Positions 43,521 to 59,527 are shown, counted from the first letter of the stretch. The stretch: 64,000 nt of DNA from Meloidogyne chitwoodi (GCA_015183035.1 JACZZP010000012.1:1054001-1118000); one strand, 5' to 3'. Notes: generated from the sequence alone by a model not told the origin. Numbers and translations are program-made.

Positions 43521-46500
43521 ATGAAAGAACAAGAAGCTGCTTTGACTGTTGATTTAAAAAATAATATTGGCGAAACATTAAAAATATCGGCAAATGAATG
43601 TGAAAGTTCTCAGCAAAACGAAGAAAATCAGTTGGGGAATGAGCCAAATAATATACAAGTGGAAAATGAGCCTTTTTTAGAAATTCATATGGAAGATGAG
43701 CCGATGGATACTCAAACTTATGAATCAGAGGTTTATTTACTTTTAAGCGCTTTGGATTTTTCATGATCTTTTGGTGATTTACACGTTCCCCAAATATTGA
43801 TTTTTTAATTTCACTTTTAGCAAATTAACCCCGAAATTATGGATCCCTCCACTTCTAACACCTGTGAGAACAAAGGCGCTCCAACATCAAGCATTCCTGC
43901 AAGTCTCGCACTGCATCAAACTTTGGCCAGTGGTTTTGCTCTCGCTCGAAGTGCCAACTTTTTTGCGAAGGAGGACGAACGAATTCTTCGCTGCCACCGG
44001 TTCAAGCCAATCTTTATTCCTTGTGAACGACTTGAGACTGTTCTTCATCGTGATCGCAAAGACCTTAATTTGCGGAAAATGCGAGAAGAACGCGAGAAAC
44101 GAATGGCGGAAAATGAAGAGCGAAGACGACAAAAAAAAGAAATTTCTAAAATTGGAGATGATTCAGACTCTGATAAAGATTCTCGGGAAAATAAAAGTTT
44201 CATTTATTTTATTATTTAGAATATTTTTCATTATTTTTACTTAAGGACGTAAAAAAGAAAAAGACCATAAAAGAAGGCAACCCTCGAGCAATAATTATTC
44301 TGGCAGTGTTCGGGATGGGGCAAAACCCCCGCAAAAGTGCAACTTTGCACCTGTTGTTCAATGCTGCGTTTGTGATTTAATTGTAAGCAAAGAACATTTT
44401 GGTGGTCGTGATACTCTGTTTTGCTCTGAAGCTTGTATTTCCAAAAAAGCGGATCAGGCGAAAAAGGTTTTATTTTTTAATAAAACTAGAAAAAATCAAT
44501 AGTAAACTTTAGTGTTCCAATTTTTTACTTTTTCCACATTTCTCTTCTTTTTTTTAATTTACTCGGCAAAACTAGAAAATTGGGGAAATGAAAATTGGGA
44601 ACCCTAAAGTTGAAAAATGGGAATTTTAAATTTTGTTGTATTGACAAAAAATATTTGGTATTTTTTGAATGTGATAAAATTGTCACATCGTTTTGACCAT
44701 CATCTTTAATATTCTATTTTTCTTATTTTTTGGAAATAATTATTTTTATGCAGAAATTATCAAAAATAACATTTCTCTGCTGATTTTGTGAAAATGAATA
44801 CTATTTTAACCTTGTGGACAAAAATTGCGGACATTTGTCGCATAACCTCAAATTACCAAATATTCGACATTTTCTCTCGATAAAAATTAAAAAATTTTTT
44901 TATAGTGTGTAAAAGAAGGTGAACGCATTCTTGTTATGGATCATAAAGGATCAATGATGAATCACTCCCAAAATCCAACAATTGAAAATTTAGAAGAATT
45001 TCTTATTTCAAATCCTTCATATCAGCCAGTGCTTGCCTCTAAATTGATTGGTTTATTTATTTTTATTTTTTCTCACTTTTTCTTTTAGAAGAAGCAAATC
45101 GTCAAGAGCTCATTCCTGTGTACCAAAAAAAGTTGGAAAAGATGCGCGTTGATGTAAAGAAAGTCATCGAGACAGCATTACAAAAAAGGTTAAAATTTTA
45201 ATAATGATGATTTTGGTCTGGACTTTTGTAACTTTTAATTTGTTAATTTTGGTCATATTTTGGACAAGAACTCTGATAAAAACCCAGTTCAAGAAAATAA
45301 TCCAAAGTTTTCAAAAATACTTGGAACTTAATTCCAATAAAAACTCAGACAATGAAAAAACCCAAAATTCTCAAAAAAAAATTCCTAGACGTTCTCTGGG
45401 TACAGGAAAAGTCCACGCTTTGACCAAAAATGAGCTCCATCTTTTATCTATTAAATTTAAAAGATCCAAGGCCGCAAACATGAATTTTTCACTTAAACGT
45501 TACAAGGATCTGGGAATGGAAATTGAACGCGCATTGTTTTCAATTCATCAAGACGTTAATTTGCGCTATCGTAAATGGTTTAAAGTCTTTATTACCGTTG
45601 TCAATGATGAGAAAAACGTTTGAGATTTTTTTGTTTTTTTTTTGATTTTTATAAATTTTAGGGATTTTTTCGCGATGTTCTCCGCGACAAAGTTTCTGTC
45701 AAAAAATTGGTGACACTGTCGGCTGATCAAATGAATTCTACCACACCTCAAGTCGATCAAAATTGTTCTTCTCTTGCTGATAATGTTGCTTCAACTTCAA
45801 ATTTTATTGTTGCTGCTGCCGATTCGACTTCTATTTCTGACATGCCTGAAGGTTTAATTAAATTGAATAAATTTATTAGAAAAATAAATTCAATGGGTTA
45901 CATATTATTGAGTGTCATACGCACAGAGAAGTGTATAAGTCAAGGGGAATGTGTTTAGGCTTATTTTCCATTTTTATTTAATTTTTTTTCAAATTTTTAG
46001 AAAATGTTGTAAACACCGAAGTACATACTTTTACTATTCCTCGCAATAAAAATGTCTCAACAACATGCCGCCATAATATGGTTAATAAAACGCCGTTGAT
46101 TGTGAATACTTCCAAAGCAAGGGTTTGGAATTTTTAAAAATAATTTTATTTTTGAAATTTAAAATTTACCTGAAATTTTTGAATAAAAAGTTTCAAAAAA
46201 AATTTTAAAGTCAGCAATTGACGACATTTTGGGTGATATGAACAAAGACACAACTCATCTACATCATAGTCACTTATACGACGCAAATTGTGGTGTTTGC
46301 AAGCAAAATAACTTGAAAAAATTTGCTGAAAAAGAACGATTAGAACGTTTGGAAGCAAAACTTGAACAAACGGTTTTTTTAGTTTAAAATTTTTTTCTGG
46401 GATTTTTTTTTAATTTTTTGAAGGCAAATGTCCGCAATTTTTTGAAATTCTTTTATTTTTAAATTATTTTGGAGTATTTAAAAAAAGTTGCAGACTTTTT

Positions 46501-49060
46501 GTCGCTAAATTTAAATTTCTTAAAAAATTTTTTATTTTAACAGCGCAACGCTGAAGAAGCAAAAAGCAGTAATCTAAATTTTCCAAATTTGGATCCCTCA
46601 ATTCAAGCTGCAATGTTGGAAGATGGTGGTGGCACCGAAACGGCTTCAAATGAACTTGATCTTTTGAAACAAAAAATTAATCGAAGCATGGTTAGTGTAT
46701 GAAATATTGGTAATACCAAGGTTGCGACCCCTATTTTTAACTTTTTTATTTTTTCTTTTACCTTCATTTTTCCTTTTTTTTTGCTTCGAGAAAGTAAGGA
46801 TTATTTTTTGGTATAATGTATAGAAATGTGGAAAAAGTTAAGTTCTCATTTATCAATATTTTATCAATATGGAACAACTAAAAATTTCAACTCTCTTTCA
46901 CTACACGAAAAACTACGTTTGAACGACAACGATTTCGATGCATGGCTCGAAGAGCTTGGACTTCTTCATGGAAAACGAACCTGTCATAAATGTGGAGGTC
47001 GAACATCTATCAAAGGAAAAAAGACCATAGATATAGAGCATGGCGGTTTACTAGCACATATCACACTTATCTTCCTGAATTTTTATGGCGGAAACGCTTT
47101 GGTGATATTTCAAATGTTTTTTAATTTTTGGTATCATGTTTCACTTTTTATCCTTGCGAACGTAACGAATAAAAATTTTTCCTTTTAATAATTTTATTTT
47201 CCAAAGCTAAAAGAGAGGAAAAATTGAAGGAAAAAATAAAAAAGTGAAAAGTAGAGGGCCGCAACCTTGGTATTACCATTTTTTTAAATTAAAAATTTCT
47301 TTTCTTAGACTGAATTTTCCGCTCCTGCTTTTGCTATAATTGGAGATAACGTTTTAGTTGGTGGAAGCCTTGGAATTAATGATAATGTCCAGCTTGATGA
47401 TCAAGAACGTCATTCACGCGATCCTTTAGGTTTAGAATTAGTAAATGAACTTGTTCCTGAACAACAAAATAATGAAGAAGAAGATAATGCGTCCTTTGAA
47501 GCTGTTTGTAATGATAATGATGCTTTGTTTGGTGATTTCAATTATGGTTGTTTTGAGCCAGAGGTACATAATATTCCACTGCGAAATGATTCGGAAGAAT
47601 TAAATCCAAGGTAATAATGATTTTTATTATTATAAATGATGGTTATTCAACAATTTTTTTTAAATTAAGTTATCAAGTTTGGAAAGGAAAATTTGTTTGG
47701 AAAAGTTTTGCTTCGTTTGACTGCACATTAACTGCCATAAGCAATCGTGGAGCTTTCAAAGTAGGTCGAGAATTGCCTCCAATTCTTCATGTAATGGGCC
47801 GGTCAGAAGCTAATGGTGTTTGGCATTATATTGGACGATTAACTGAAAGCTGTAATAAGCAAGTTATTCTTCTGATTGTTGATCATCCAAAAGGTCAGTT
47901 TTAAATGATTTTTATAGTTTAGCATTTCTTGTTTTGTTCGAAAATTATATTTAATTTTTTCTCTTATTTAACTACATATGTTTGCTGTAACAATGAGTGT
48001 TTAAGTTTATTACAAAAAGCAGGTTGGGATAAGCCTTCCTCTCAACCTACTAGGTATATAATGATTTAAGATAGTATAAATCAGGAATGTCAAATATACG
48101 TATTTATATGATCTTTTTGTTTTTTAGATGCGTATTTTTTAAAATTGAGTATTTTTGTAGTTTTTTTTAGAAATTTTTAATGACAATACTTGTTTAAAAG
48201 TGTTTTGGTAGCTATGGTGCATTAAATTTTCAAAATTTCCTCTTGCGGCGCTGAAAGGTGAATTTTTCCCTTTTGCGTATTTTTTAACATGTGTATTTTT
48301 TAAAATTTCGTGTTTTAAATTTTTATCTGGCAAGCCTAGTAATAATACTTTAATTATTTGTGTGAGTTTTTATTTACTTAACTCCTAATATATGATATTT
48401 TAATAAATTTTTTGTAGATATGCATCAATATGATATGTATATTCGTTGCTTCGATAAAGTCAGTAGCTGTGATAAACAACAAATTATAGTTTTGGATTTT
48501 GGAGGTCATAAACAAATAAAAGATGGATATGTTTTTACACTTGGGCCAGGAAATTCATTACCAAGTTAAAAGATTAATTTTATTATTAAATAATTATATT
48601 ATTTTTTAATTATATTTTAATTTATTTAAGGTGTCCTTTATCCATTGGATGGTCCTGGTTTACCTGAATGGTGTAAAAATCAAGGCTGTATGATTTTAAT
48701 GCTGGTAAGATAACTTAGAATCTTGTTAAATTTATTTATTTTTTTACTTTTCTCTCTTAGGTTCGTCGTATGGATCGTGAAGATAAGGTATTGCGCAAAC
48801 GCCTAGATGTGAATTTACCTACAAATACTCTACAACCTTGTAATATTCCAACTGAACGATTGGACTCAGATTCTATAACTACTGAACGTCAACAGCATCC
48901 TCTTTTACTAGATCCCAGGTTAGACAAAAATTTAACGCGTAATTCAAAATGTTATCGTCCGCATCATCTTTTTCGTGAAATGCCCCATTTATTTAATGAT
49001 TTAATGGACCAGTTTAATAGTGATGATGAGAAGTTGGAAGAAGGAGAGTTATTAGAATAG
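43521..49060 (+). CDS. TFIIS central domain + SPOC domain protein (PHF3/DIDO/Bye1-like)
   Basis: Exons 43521-43730, 43821-44196, 44246-44466, 44906-45050, 45089-45188, 45269-45617, 45662-45851, 46001-46122, 46211-46372, 46544-46690, 47309-47610, 47670-47893, 48418-48564, 48631-48704, 48761-49060; 1022 aa. A basic, charged N-terminus is followed by a Cys pattern CxxC…FCSEAC (about residues 248-270), possibly a zinc site. Then a TFIIS-M domain (about 318-500): SLKRYKDLGMEIERALFSIH … FFRDVLRDKVSVKKLVTLSA. A SPOC domain (about 775-923): KGKFVWKSFASFDCTLTAIS … VMGRSEANGVWHYIGRLTES. Relatives (PHF3, DIDO, yeast Bye1) bind RNA polymerase II, PHF3 through SPOC on the phosphorylated CTD. No PHD finger is seen. 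Several introns contain inserted elements. An alternative last exon may exist at 50013-50232. Confidence 0.88.
44504..44612. repeat. Inverted-repeat MITE-like insert in SPOC gene intron 3
   Basis: Left arm ACTTTAGTGTTCCAATTTTT (from 44506) and a right arm ending AATTGGGAACCCTAAAGT (44611) are imperfect reverse complements across about 30 bp. The intron is 439 bp, long for this gene. No target duplication is clear. Confidence 0.55.
46709..47278. mobile_element. Merlin/ISXO2-like element in SPOC gene intron 10
   Basis: 570 bp with inverted ends GGTAATACCAAGGTTGCG and its complement (…CGCAACCTTGGTATTACC at 47261-47278). An internal plus-strand frame (about 46905-47040) reads FDAWLEELGLLHGKRTCHKC GG, a helical start plus CxxC half of the zinc ribbon seen at the N-terminus of ISXO2/IS1016-type transposases. 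It then degenerates, so the element is non-autonomous. No target duplication can be seen. Its ends share GGTA with the elements at 17896, 51320 and 53354. Confidence 0.7.
48074..48346. mobile_element. Probable hAT-like MITE in SPOC gene intron 12
   Basis: Element 48082-48338 has imperfect ends CAGGAATGTCAAATA and (reverse) TAGGCTTGCCAGATA. Flanking octamers GTATAAAT (48074-48081) and GTAATAAT (48339-48346) agree at 6 of 8. The interior contains GCGGCGCTGAAA, reverse of a word also found in the hAT element near 22904. Decayed, so moderate confidence. Confidence 0.45.
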
Positions 49061-50012
49061 TTTTTATATTCATGTTGCTGATTTTGCAACATTATTTGAG
49101 AAATAATGGAAAGATAAAAAGCTTATTTTAATCAATTTAACAAAATTCCTTGGTATTTTTAAACCTCCGCTCTCTTTTATAAGTCAATTTTTATTCCATT
49201 CCAATTTTCTAAATGTTAGGATAATTCACCTATTTGATGAATCTATCGAATAGATTTATGAATTTTTTGGATAAATATTGGAGAAATTTTTTTGTTTTAT
49301 TTTACTTTTTTAGTCAAAATAGTAGGCGATGCTTTCCTTATGATCAAAATTAACTATTATATTTATAAATATAAAATTATTATCTAAAAATTTTTTTATT
49401 AAAATAGCTTTTTATCTTTTTATTTTTTTATTATGTTCTAACTTTTGTTAAGTTTTTAATTTTATAATTAATTTTCTCATTTATGAGAATTAGATTTTTG
49501 AATATTTTTATTCTTTTTACACCTTATTGTTTTAATATCTTTTTCCTCGTGAGTCATTTTTTGACATATAACGTGAATCATTTTTTATAAGTTTCTTTGT
49601 TATTTATGCGTTCCTTCCATGAGAGTTTAAATATGATACATACATTTACTATATTTTTTTTAAATTTAATTCTAAAATCTCATTCACTTAAAAAATTTTG
49701 CCATAGTATTAAATTATTTTTGCTCATTAACTTTATTTCTCTCATTTTTTAATTTATACGATTTTTACTACTTTAAATTACTTTATTTAAGTATGTTTTT
49801 TATCATTTTGAATATAAATTTTGATAAACTAATGTATTTATTTGGGGAATTTTTAAAGTTTAGTTGGTAATTTAAAATGCTCTCATAAAATGCTGATTTT
49901 GTGGTTATTTCAATGTAGGTATTTTATATTATCTCCGCCCACCAATTGTGGGGTACACCTCTAAAGCAAAAGGTATATTATTAACACACTTTTAATGCAA
50001 TTTTCTCTTTAG
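49061..50012. other. 3' flank / putative alternative intron
   Basis: AT-rich, T-rich sequence after the SPOC stop codon. A GC-richer patch at 49935-49975 precedes the coding-like exon but does not read in frame with it. No other feature. Confidence 0.45.
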
Positions 50013-50232
50013 GTCACCGCCGTCTCCACTGCAGCTTAAAAAATGTCTTCGCGCGCCGATGCCTTATTTACCATTTTCCTTAGCACTGACTCTACAGAGG
50101 TTGTGTCCACCTTCTGAACCACCTCTAACACCATGTAAAAAGATTGAATATTTAACGGAGGAGTTGGAGATTCCAGCAGATTTTGGTCTACCAACAAGCT
50201 TCTTTTCAAATAAACAGAAATCGAGAGATTAA
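50013..50232 (+). CDS. Possible alternative terminal exon of the SPOC-domain gene
   Basis: After the acceptor TTTCTCTTTAG (ends 50012) a 73-codon frame has clear coding texture and higher GC: RSPPSPLQLKKCLRAPMPYL … SLALTLQRLCPPSEPPLTPC … stop at 50232. A good donor AG|GTTAGA exists in the last SPOC exon at 48918/48919, phase 2, and joins this exon in frame with no stop (…LLLDPR then SPPSP…). The join would replace the acidic tail ending DEKLEEGELLE. Otherwise it is the end of an undetected gene. I infer alternative splicing; no transcript evidence. Confidence 0.5.
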
Positions 50233-51311
50233 AATTAACATTTCAATTCAGTATTTTTATTTACTTAAAAATAGATTTGCTATTGCCTTACATACAAATT
50301 TTATTATTTTTTCTGAGTATATATTTACACATTTAAAATTAAAAAAAAGATTAATTTTAAACACATTTAAGGTAAATTTTACCTAATTTAAATTTTTGTT
50401 AAATATACTTTTTATTGGATAAATTACTAAAAAATGCAGTGTAATATAATAATTTTGAATTTCTCATTAATAATATTTCCCCAAAAATAATTCATGAGAA
50501 TAAAATTTTTTAGATTCTTTTAAATTTATTACTTTATAAATTTTTATCTCCGTGTATTTATTTTGGCCTAACAATCCACCCTTTTTTGGTTGTGCTTTTT
50601 TCACAAATGATATATATTTTAGGAGTACTGACTTGTTTTAATGAAAATTTTAGAGCTATTAATATATGTTAGTTCAACGTCCATTATCAGCTGATGATAA
50701 ATATGAGACCTTAACATTTCAAAATTCATTTATCAGTTTTTGCGTAATATTTACAATATATAATTTTAAGGTTTTTACACGCTTTGTTAAAATTCAAGCT
50801 TTATTTATTTGTTAACGTTAAACCATTTCGTCAAAAATGGCAGTCTATATCTTATTAAAATAATGTAATATCTCATTAAATAATTATGAAGAGTTTTTCT
50901 GTATGTCCGGTTTTTAACTAAACTGATTGGGAGAATCGGGGTTTTTATATTAAAGTTTGGATGGTATATAAACAGCGTATTTGACCAATCTCCTGTCTAC
51001 AAGCGTATACGAGCTACACCAACGGTGGTGGTTATGTTGGTGATAGGGGAAATCAAGGGAGATGACATCTTTTATTATTCTTTTATTTTGTATATTCTTT
51101 GGCCTATCGGAGCTAGTTTTGACAGCTTAAACTTAAAACTTAACTCTTGCTTAATCATGTTTTTTAACCAATAATTTCTCTTTATATTTTGTTTGTAAAT
51201 GTTTTAATTATGTTATAGATTATTCTTTTATAAAGTTTTTCTGTTTTAGACATTGTTTTTGTTATACTAATTTCGGTCTTTTGTTTTAGAGATTATTATT
51301 TGTTAATTGTT
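50233..51311. other. Intergenic region before the GGTAC element
   Basis: AT-rich; GC rises near 50940-51060 without a recognised gene or repeat. A plus-strand frame at 50183-50386 is mostly AT-biased and out of frame with the exon overlapping it. Confidence 0.45.
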
Positions 51312-51955
51312 GTTTTTTTGGTACTTGTGCCCTTATCCCACCCCCCCCCCTCCTTCTTCAATGCCGCGCCTTTTTTTTATGCGCCGAAAAAATACTCTAG
51401 ACTGAATTGAAATTGCCCCAAGAAAATTTTGATGAGTAATTATACTCCACCAAAAAATAAACTTTATATAACATAAAAGATAGTTTTACTTCCCTGATCA
51501 CCACTATTAAACTAAGTTTGCGTTCGAATTCATTTTTTTGCTTTGCAACGCTTGTTCTTACAACGCCAAATGTAAGATCCTCGTGCAGTTGAAATTCGCA
51601 TTCCGGTTCCACATTTCTCACAGTTACGTTCTTGATGCAAGATCCCACGTCGTTGAAAAAATCTAATGCTGCCTAATTCTTGATCACTAATTCCAAGTTC
51701 ATTAATATGACTTATTAATTGATCATAGTTCATTTTTACAATGTTTTTATTTTTTTTGTTTTTATTTTTTACAAATTATGGCACAAAGTAACGCTATCAT
51801 TTAAAATTAAAATTTAACACGCCTTTACACTTCAAAGTTTTCTTGGGGCAATATTAATAAAGGCAGTCTAGATTATTTTTTCGGCGCAGGAAAAAAACGA
51901 GGCATTGAAGAAGGAGGGGGGGGGGGGGATAAGGGGGAACAAGTACCGTTTTTTT
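51312..51955. mobile_element. Merlin/ISXO2-like element with long TIRs and 8-bp duplication
   Basis: Element 51320-51947 (628 bp) starts GGTACTTGTGCCCTTATCCC and ends with its imperfect reverse complement; arms extend about 85 bp and contain a C-run/G-run pair (51341, 51917) and CGCCGAAAAAATA. Flanked by identical octamers GTTTTTTT (51312-51319, 51948-51955), though these are low-complexity. On the minus strand 51733-51530 encodes a 67-residue zinc-ribbon fragment: RNCEKCGTGMRIS … WRCKNKRCKAKK (CxxC…CxxxxC), as at the N-terminus of Merlin/ISXO2 transposases. No catalytic DDE part remains. Confidence 0.8.
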
Positions 51956-52073
51956 AAATGTTTATAATTATGTATGACTTTATTGGTTAGGTTATTTTAA
52001 GTTTTTTAATTTTTTGCTAGTGGTGAAGGGTGGCCAACTTTGCTAGTTATTAATATTATTATTTAGCCCAAAA

Positions 52074-55369
<3,296 letters not shown>

Positions 55370-55815
55370 TTTTTTATTTGAGGCAATATTTACTCTAATA
55401 TTTTGATCGAATCATTTTGTAACATTACAACACGATAATTAATAAATAATTGAATTTATATTTTAAATACTTTTTATTATTCAGGTTTTTTTTATGCCAA
55501 ACGTCTCCAACCTAATAAATAAATATATTGTTTTAATTTAAAAAATAATAATAATTTTTACAAATATCTAAATAAACTTCTCTAAAATATAATATATTTT
55601 TTTTAATTTTTTTCCTTTATTTATTTCAAACTAACCTCTTTTTAACATTTGTGCTTTCATTAATTTTATTAATTTAAATTGATATTTTTTGTTTTAATTT
55701 AAAAATAAATTTTTAATTAATTTGACTTTTTTTTTGTTTGCTATGATTATTAATTCTTAATTATATTTTTAAAAATTAATTTTAGATTTATTTAAAAATT
55801 CAGAAAAAAATTTTT
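55370..55815. other. Convergent spacer
   Basis: 446 bp AT-rich spacer between the carboxylesterase and the minus-strand LRR gene. Nothing seen. Confidence 0.5.
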
Positions 55816-56491
55816 TTATTCGTGTATAATTTTAATTTTTGATTCAAGTTCAGAACATATTTGTTTAATAACATCCTGCCTTAGACAAATTGGATTTTGT
55901 TTTATATGCAATTGTTTTAGTGTTGGTAACGAGGAACATATTGACAAGTAATTAATTTCTTTAAATAAAATTAAAAAAATATATTCTCAAACCTTCTATT
56001 AAATTTCCACTAATATCCAAAAGTGCCAAATTTTTGCATTCAAATAATTGTTCAGGGAATTGTATAAATTTATTGTATGAAATATTTATTCCTTTTAATT
56101 TAGTCCATTTAATTATTTCTGGTGGTAATTCTGTTATTTGATTATTTTCTAAATTAAAAACTAAAAAAATAATTATTATTTTTTAATTTTATTTAAAAAT
56201 TACTATTCATATTTGGAAAATTTTTAATCATTTTTAAAGGAAATTTCTTCAATTTATTATTTTTTAAACTACATCTAGTAATTTCATATCCACTCAAAAC
56301 CATATATAAAGCATCTGCAATATATAGTAATTCACAGTCTGATAAATCTAAAAATTAAATAAAATAATTTTAATATTTTTTTAAATTTATTTTTAATAAA
56401 AATATTTATTACCTAAAAATCCCGTAGATTTTGCTTCTTCACACCGATTCATAACCTGACTAACACCTCTAGCAGCTGATATAGCAGACAT
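55816..56491 (-). CDS. LRRC20: Leucine-rich repeat protein, LRRC20-like
   Basis: Exons (minus) 56491-56413, 56347-56204, 56160-55993, 55958-55816; 177 aa. Short N-terminal helix (MSAISAARGVSQVMNRCEEA), then LDLSDCELLYIADALYMVL and LRR units with the pattern LxxLxxLxLxxNxxxxxP: LKNNKLKKFPLKMIKNFPNM, FNLENNQITELPPEIIKWTK, INISYNKFIQFPEQLFECKN, LALLDISGNLIE, LKQLHIKQNPICLRQDVIKQ. The size, the cap LDLSxC and the number of repeats fit LRRC20, a conserved small LRR protein of unknown function. No signal peptide or membrane helix. The divergent neighbour is CAP. Confidence 0.82.
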
Positions 56492-56984
56492 TCTTTTTTA
56501 ATAATTTTTATTTTTTTTAATTAAATTCTCTTAATTAAAATTTATTTTTTTTAATTTTATTTCTGTTTGAATTTCTTGAGTAATTTTTTTCCTTATTTTC
56601 TAAAAGATTTATTGATCGAATTGCTTCGTCAATTGCAACTGTGAGATTTCTTAAGATTAACACACTTTCATAGCTTAGAAAATAAATAACAGGTGTTCCC
56701 TTTTTGTGTTTATCTAAGCTAAATATTTAATTTAAATTTTTGACTTTTAAAATTATTAGATATTTTTTATTTAATTTTTTCTTATTTAATTTTTTTTAAA
56801 AGGAAAGTTTTAATAATGATTTTCTGAATGTTTAAAATATAAAAAACAAAAATTAGATGAGTATTAGAAATAACTAACGATGACTCATATTTCTATTTTT
56901 TCATTCATTTCATACATTTAATTTTTTTTAATAAATTTTTAAATTTTTTGAAATTATTTTAGAGTATATTAAAAAATAAACAAA
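56492..56984. other. Divergent spacer LRRC20-like / CAP
   Basis: 493 bp shared promoter region. T-rich. A short GC-richer stretch (56600-56720) reads for a few dozen codons on the minus strand (…SRNEAIRSINLLE…) but cannot be connected to either gene. No motif identified. Confidence 0.4.
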
Positions 56985-59204
56985 ATGAGTGCAGATTTAA
57001 ATAAATTGGAAGGTCTTGTTGTACGTTTAGAAATGGCTGTTCAACGTCAAGAATCATTACATAATAAACCTGGATTATCTCCTAAACCAATATCTATTAA
57101 TTCTTCAGGAAGTATATTAATTAATTTAAAATATATAATTATTATTTTTAGATGTCTCAATTCCTCCAACTATTAGAGCTTATGATGATCTAGTGAAAAG
57201 TGCTTTACAAGCTTTTATTAATTCATCAAAAAAAATTGGTGGACCTATTACTCAGATGGTTTTATTTTATAAATTTATTGAAAAAGAAAATTAAGTTTTC
57301 TTTTTTTAGGCAGAAAAGGTTTCCACTGCATTTGATTCTCAACGCCGTTTAGTTTGGGAATGTATTGGACGTCCGGAACCAAATGATAACCAAAAGCAAC
57401 AATTACTTGAACCAATTGTAGAACATGTTGGAATTATTTCTTCATTTAAAGAACAAAATAAAACAAATAAAGCTGTATTTAATCATTTAGCTGCAGTTTC
57501 TGAAGGAATTCCTGCTCTTGGATGGCTAGGAGTTGTAAGTTGTTTACTTTTTTGACAAATATTTTGATTATTTTAAAGATAATGAAAAACAATTAAATTT
57601 AAAAAAATTTAAACACCTTTATTTGACCATTATTAATTATTTAACATTAATATTTCTGTAAAACTCCCCTTTACGCATCGAAATATTTAACATTATTGTT
57701 ATTTTTTCATAAATTTATATTTTATTTTAATATTTTTAAATAGAAACCAACACCTGGTCCTTATGTAAAAGATATGTTTGATGCTGCAATGTTTTATGTT
57801 AATCGTGTTCGTACTGAAAATAAAGGAGATAATAATCATGCAGAATGGGCAAAATCTTGGTGTGATGTTTTAGGAGCTTTACAGGGTTATATTAAACAAT
57901 GGCATACTACAGGCTTAGCCTGGAATTCTGTACCTGTTAGTTTAATTTTGAAAAATATATATTTAGATAATAAAATAATAATTTTAGGGTTCTCAAGCTT
58001 CAGGCACAACTCCAAAAAGTAGTGGAAGTACAGGAGGTGCTCCACCACCACCACCTCCTCCATCTAGTGGTAGTTTGATAATTAGATTTGATATAATTGT
58101 TATTTAAATTCTTTATTATTATTTCTCTTTTTATTTTATTTTTTTAATAATTTAAAAGATTTACTTGCACAAATGGTTAATAAACAAAGTGGTGGAGGTG
58201 GTAAAGATGAAGGAAGACAAGCACTTTTTGCAGAATTAAATAAGGGAGAATCTGTAACTTCTGGATTAAAGAAAGTTACTGCAGATATGCAAACACATAA
58301 AAATCCGCAACTTAGAACACAGGCAAATTGTCCAAAATATTTTTAAAAATTTAATTTTTAGTCAATTGTTTCAGCTGATAAAGGAAAGTCGCCTCAAAAA
58401 GGTGTTTCTCCTTCCGGAAAAGCAATTGTTGAAAAACCTCCAAGAATTGAATTAAAAAATTTAAAAGTTTGGGAAATTGTGAGTTTAATGGTTTTTTTGT
58501 TGGAAGGATAGTTTTATTTCCATTCCTTATATTTTATTTAAAAGATTAGGGAGAGTCAATGAATATTTTATAATAATTAAAATATTATTTTTAGGAATAT
58601 CAAAAAGATAATCGACAAATTCAAATACAGGCTGATCTAAAACAAGTAAAAAATAAAAATATAATTTTTTAATATTTAATTATTATTTTTTAGTCAGTTT
58701 ATATATTTCGTTGTGAGAATAGTGTTATCCAAATAAAAGGGAAAGCCAATTCTGTAACAGTTGATTCCTGTAAGAAAACTAGCGTTGTATTTGATGCTCT
58801 TCTCTCTCAAGTAGAAGTTATTAATAGTCAAAGTATTGAATTACAGGTTTCTTTATCTTCAATTATTTTTTATAAACTAATCCACAGGATTCGTTAAAAA
58901 TTTTTTTTTAATTTTTAGACATTGGGTGCTTTACCAACAATTTCAATTCAAAAAACAGATGGTTGTCAAGTATATTTAAGCAAGGAATCTTTGGGTGTAG
59001 AAATTGTAACTAGCAAATCAAGTGAAATGAATGTATTAGTTCCAAAAGGATCAGATGGAGATTTTGTAAATAAAAAATATTTAAAAAAAATTTAATTTAA
59101 AAAATTTTTCTCTTTAGACTGAATTTCCTGTTCCAGAACAATTTAAGACTACCTACAATATTAAACAAAATAAATTACATACTGAAGTATCGGACATTGT
59201 TTGA
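56985..59204 (+). CDS. cas-1: Adenylyl cyclase-associated protein CAP/Srv2
   Basis: Exons 56985-57111, 57152-57258, 57310-57534, 57744-57935, 57988-58069, 58159-58322, 58362-58478, 58595-58645, 58694-58846, 58919-59065, 59118-59204; 483 aa. CAP recycles actin: it binds cofilin-actin and exchanges nucleotide on G-actin. N-terminal coiled coil ([19 protein letters not shown]), helical folded domain ([47 protein letters not shown]), proline run PPPPPPPSS (about residue 235), WH2-like region ([20 protein letters not shown]), and the C-terminal CARP beta-helix domain ([30 protein letters not shown]). Intron 6 has a GC donor (CAG|GCAAAT at 58323); the only nearby GT gives a stop. Length fits CAP. 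Confidence 0.95.
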
Positions 59205-59527
59205 TTTATATGACAGAGATTTAAAAATTGATTTTTCTTTAGCTCATTTTCAGTGACTTTTGAATTTATTATTTACTTAAATTCTTCTCCTTTTTATTTT
59301 TAATTTGCTTTTTTAATTAATATAATAATTTCTGATAAATACAAGTAATATATAAATATTATCTTTAAAACCATTTAAACATTTAATTAGAGAAATAAGT
59401 ATACAAATTTTTAATTAACAACACAACAAGGGGAGTAGGAAGCAATATATAATACAATATATGTATATTTATACAAGGAATATATATTTTGTTATAATCT
59501 ACTACTCAAGACATTTTCTAGTCAATA
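59205..59527. other. Convergent spacer
   Basis: 323 bp, AT-rich, between the CAP stop and the end of the next minus-strand gene. Nothing seen. Confidence 0.5.

Noticed and set aside
43864..44244. 126-codon frame overlapping SPOC-gene exon 2 in another frame
   Set aside because: Shadow of the real exon; the +0 frame joins both neighbouring exons and has the charged composition expected.
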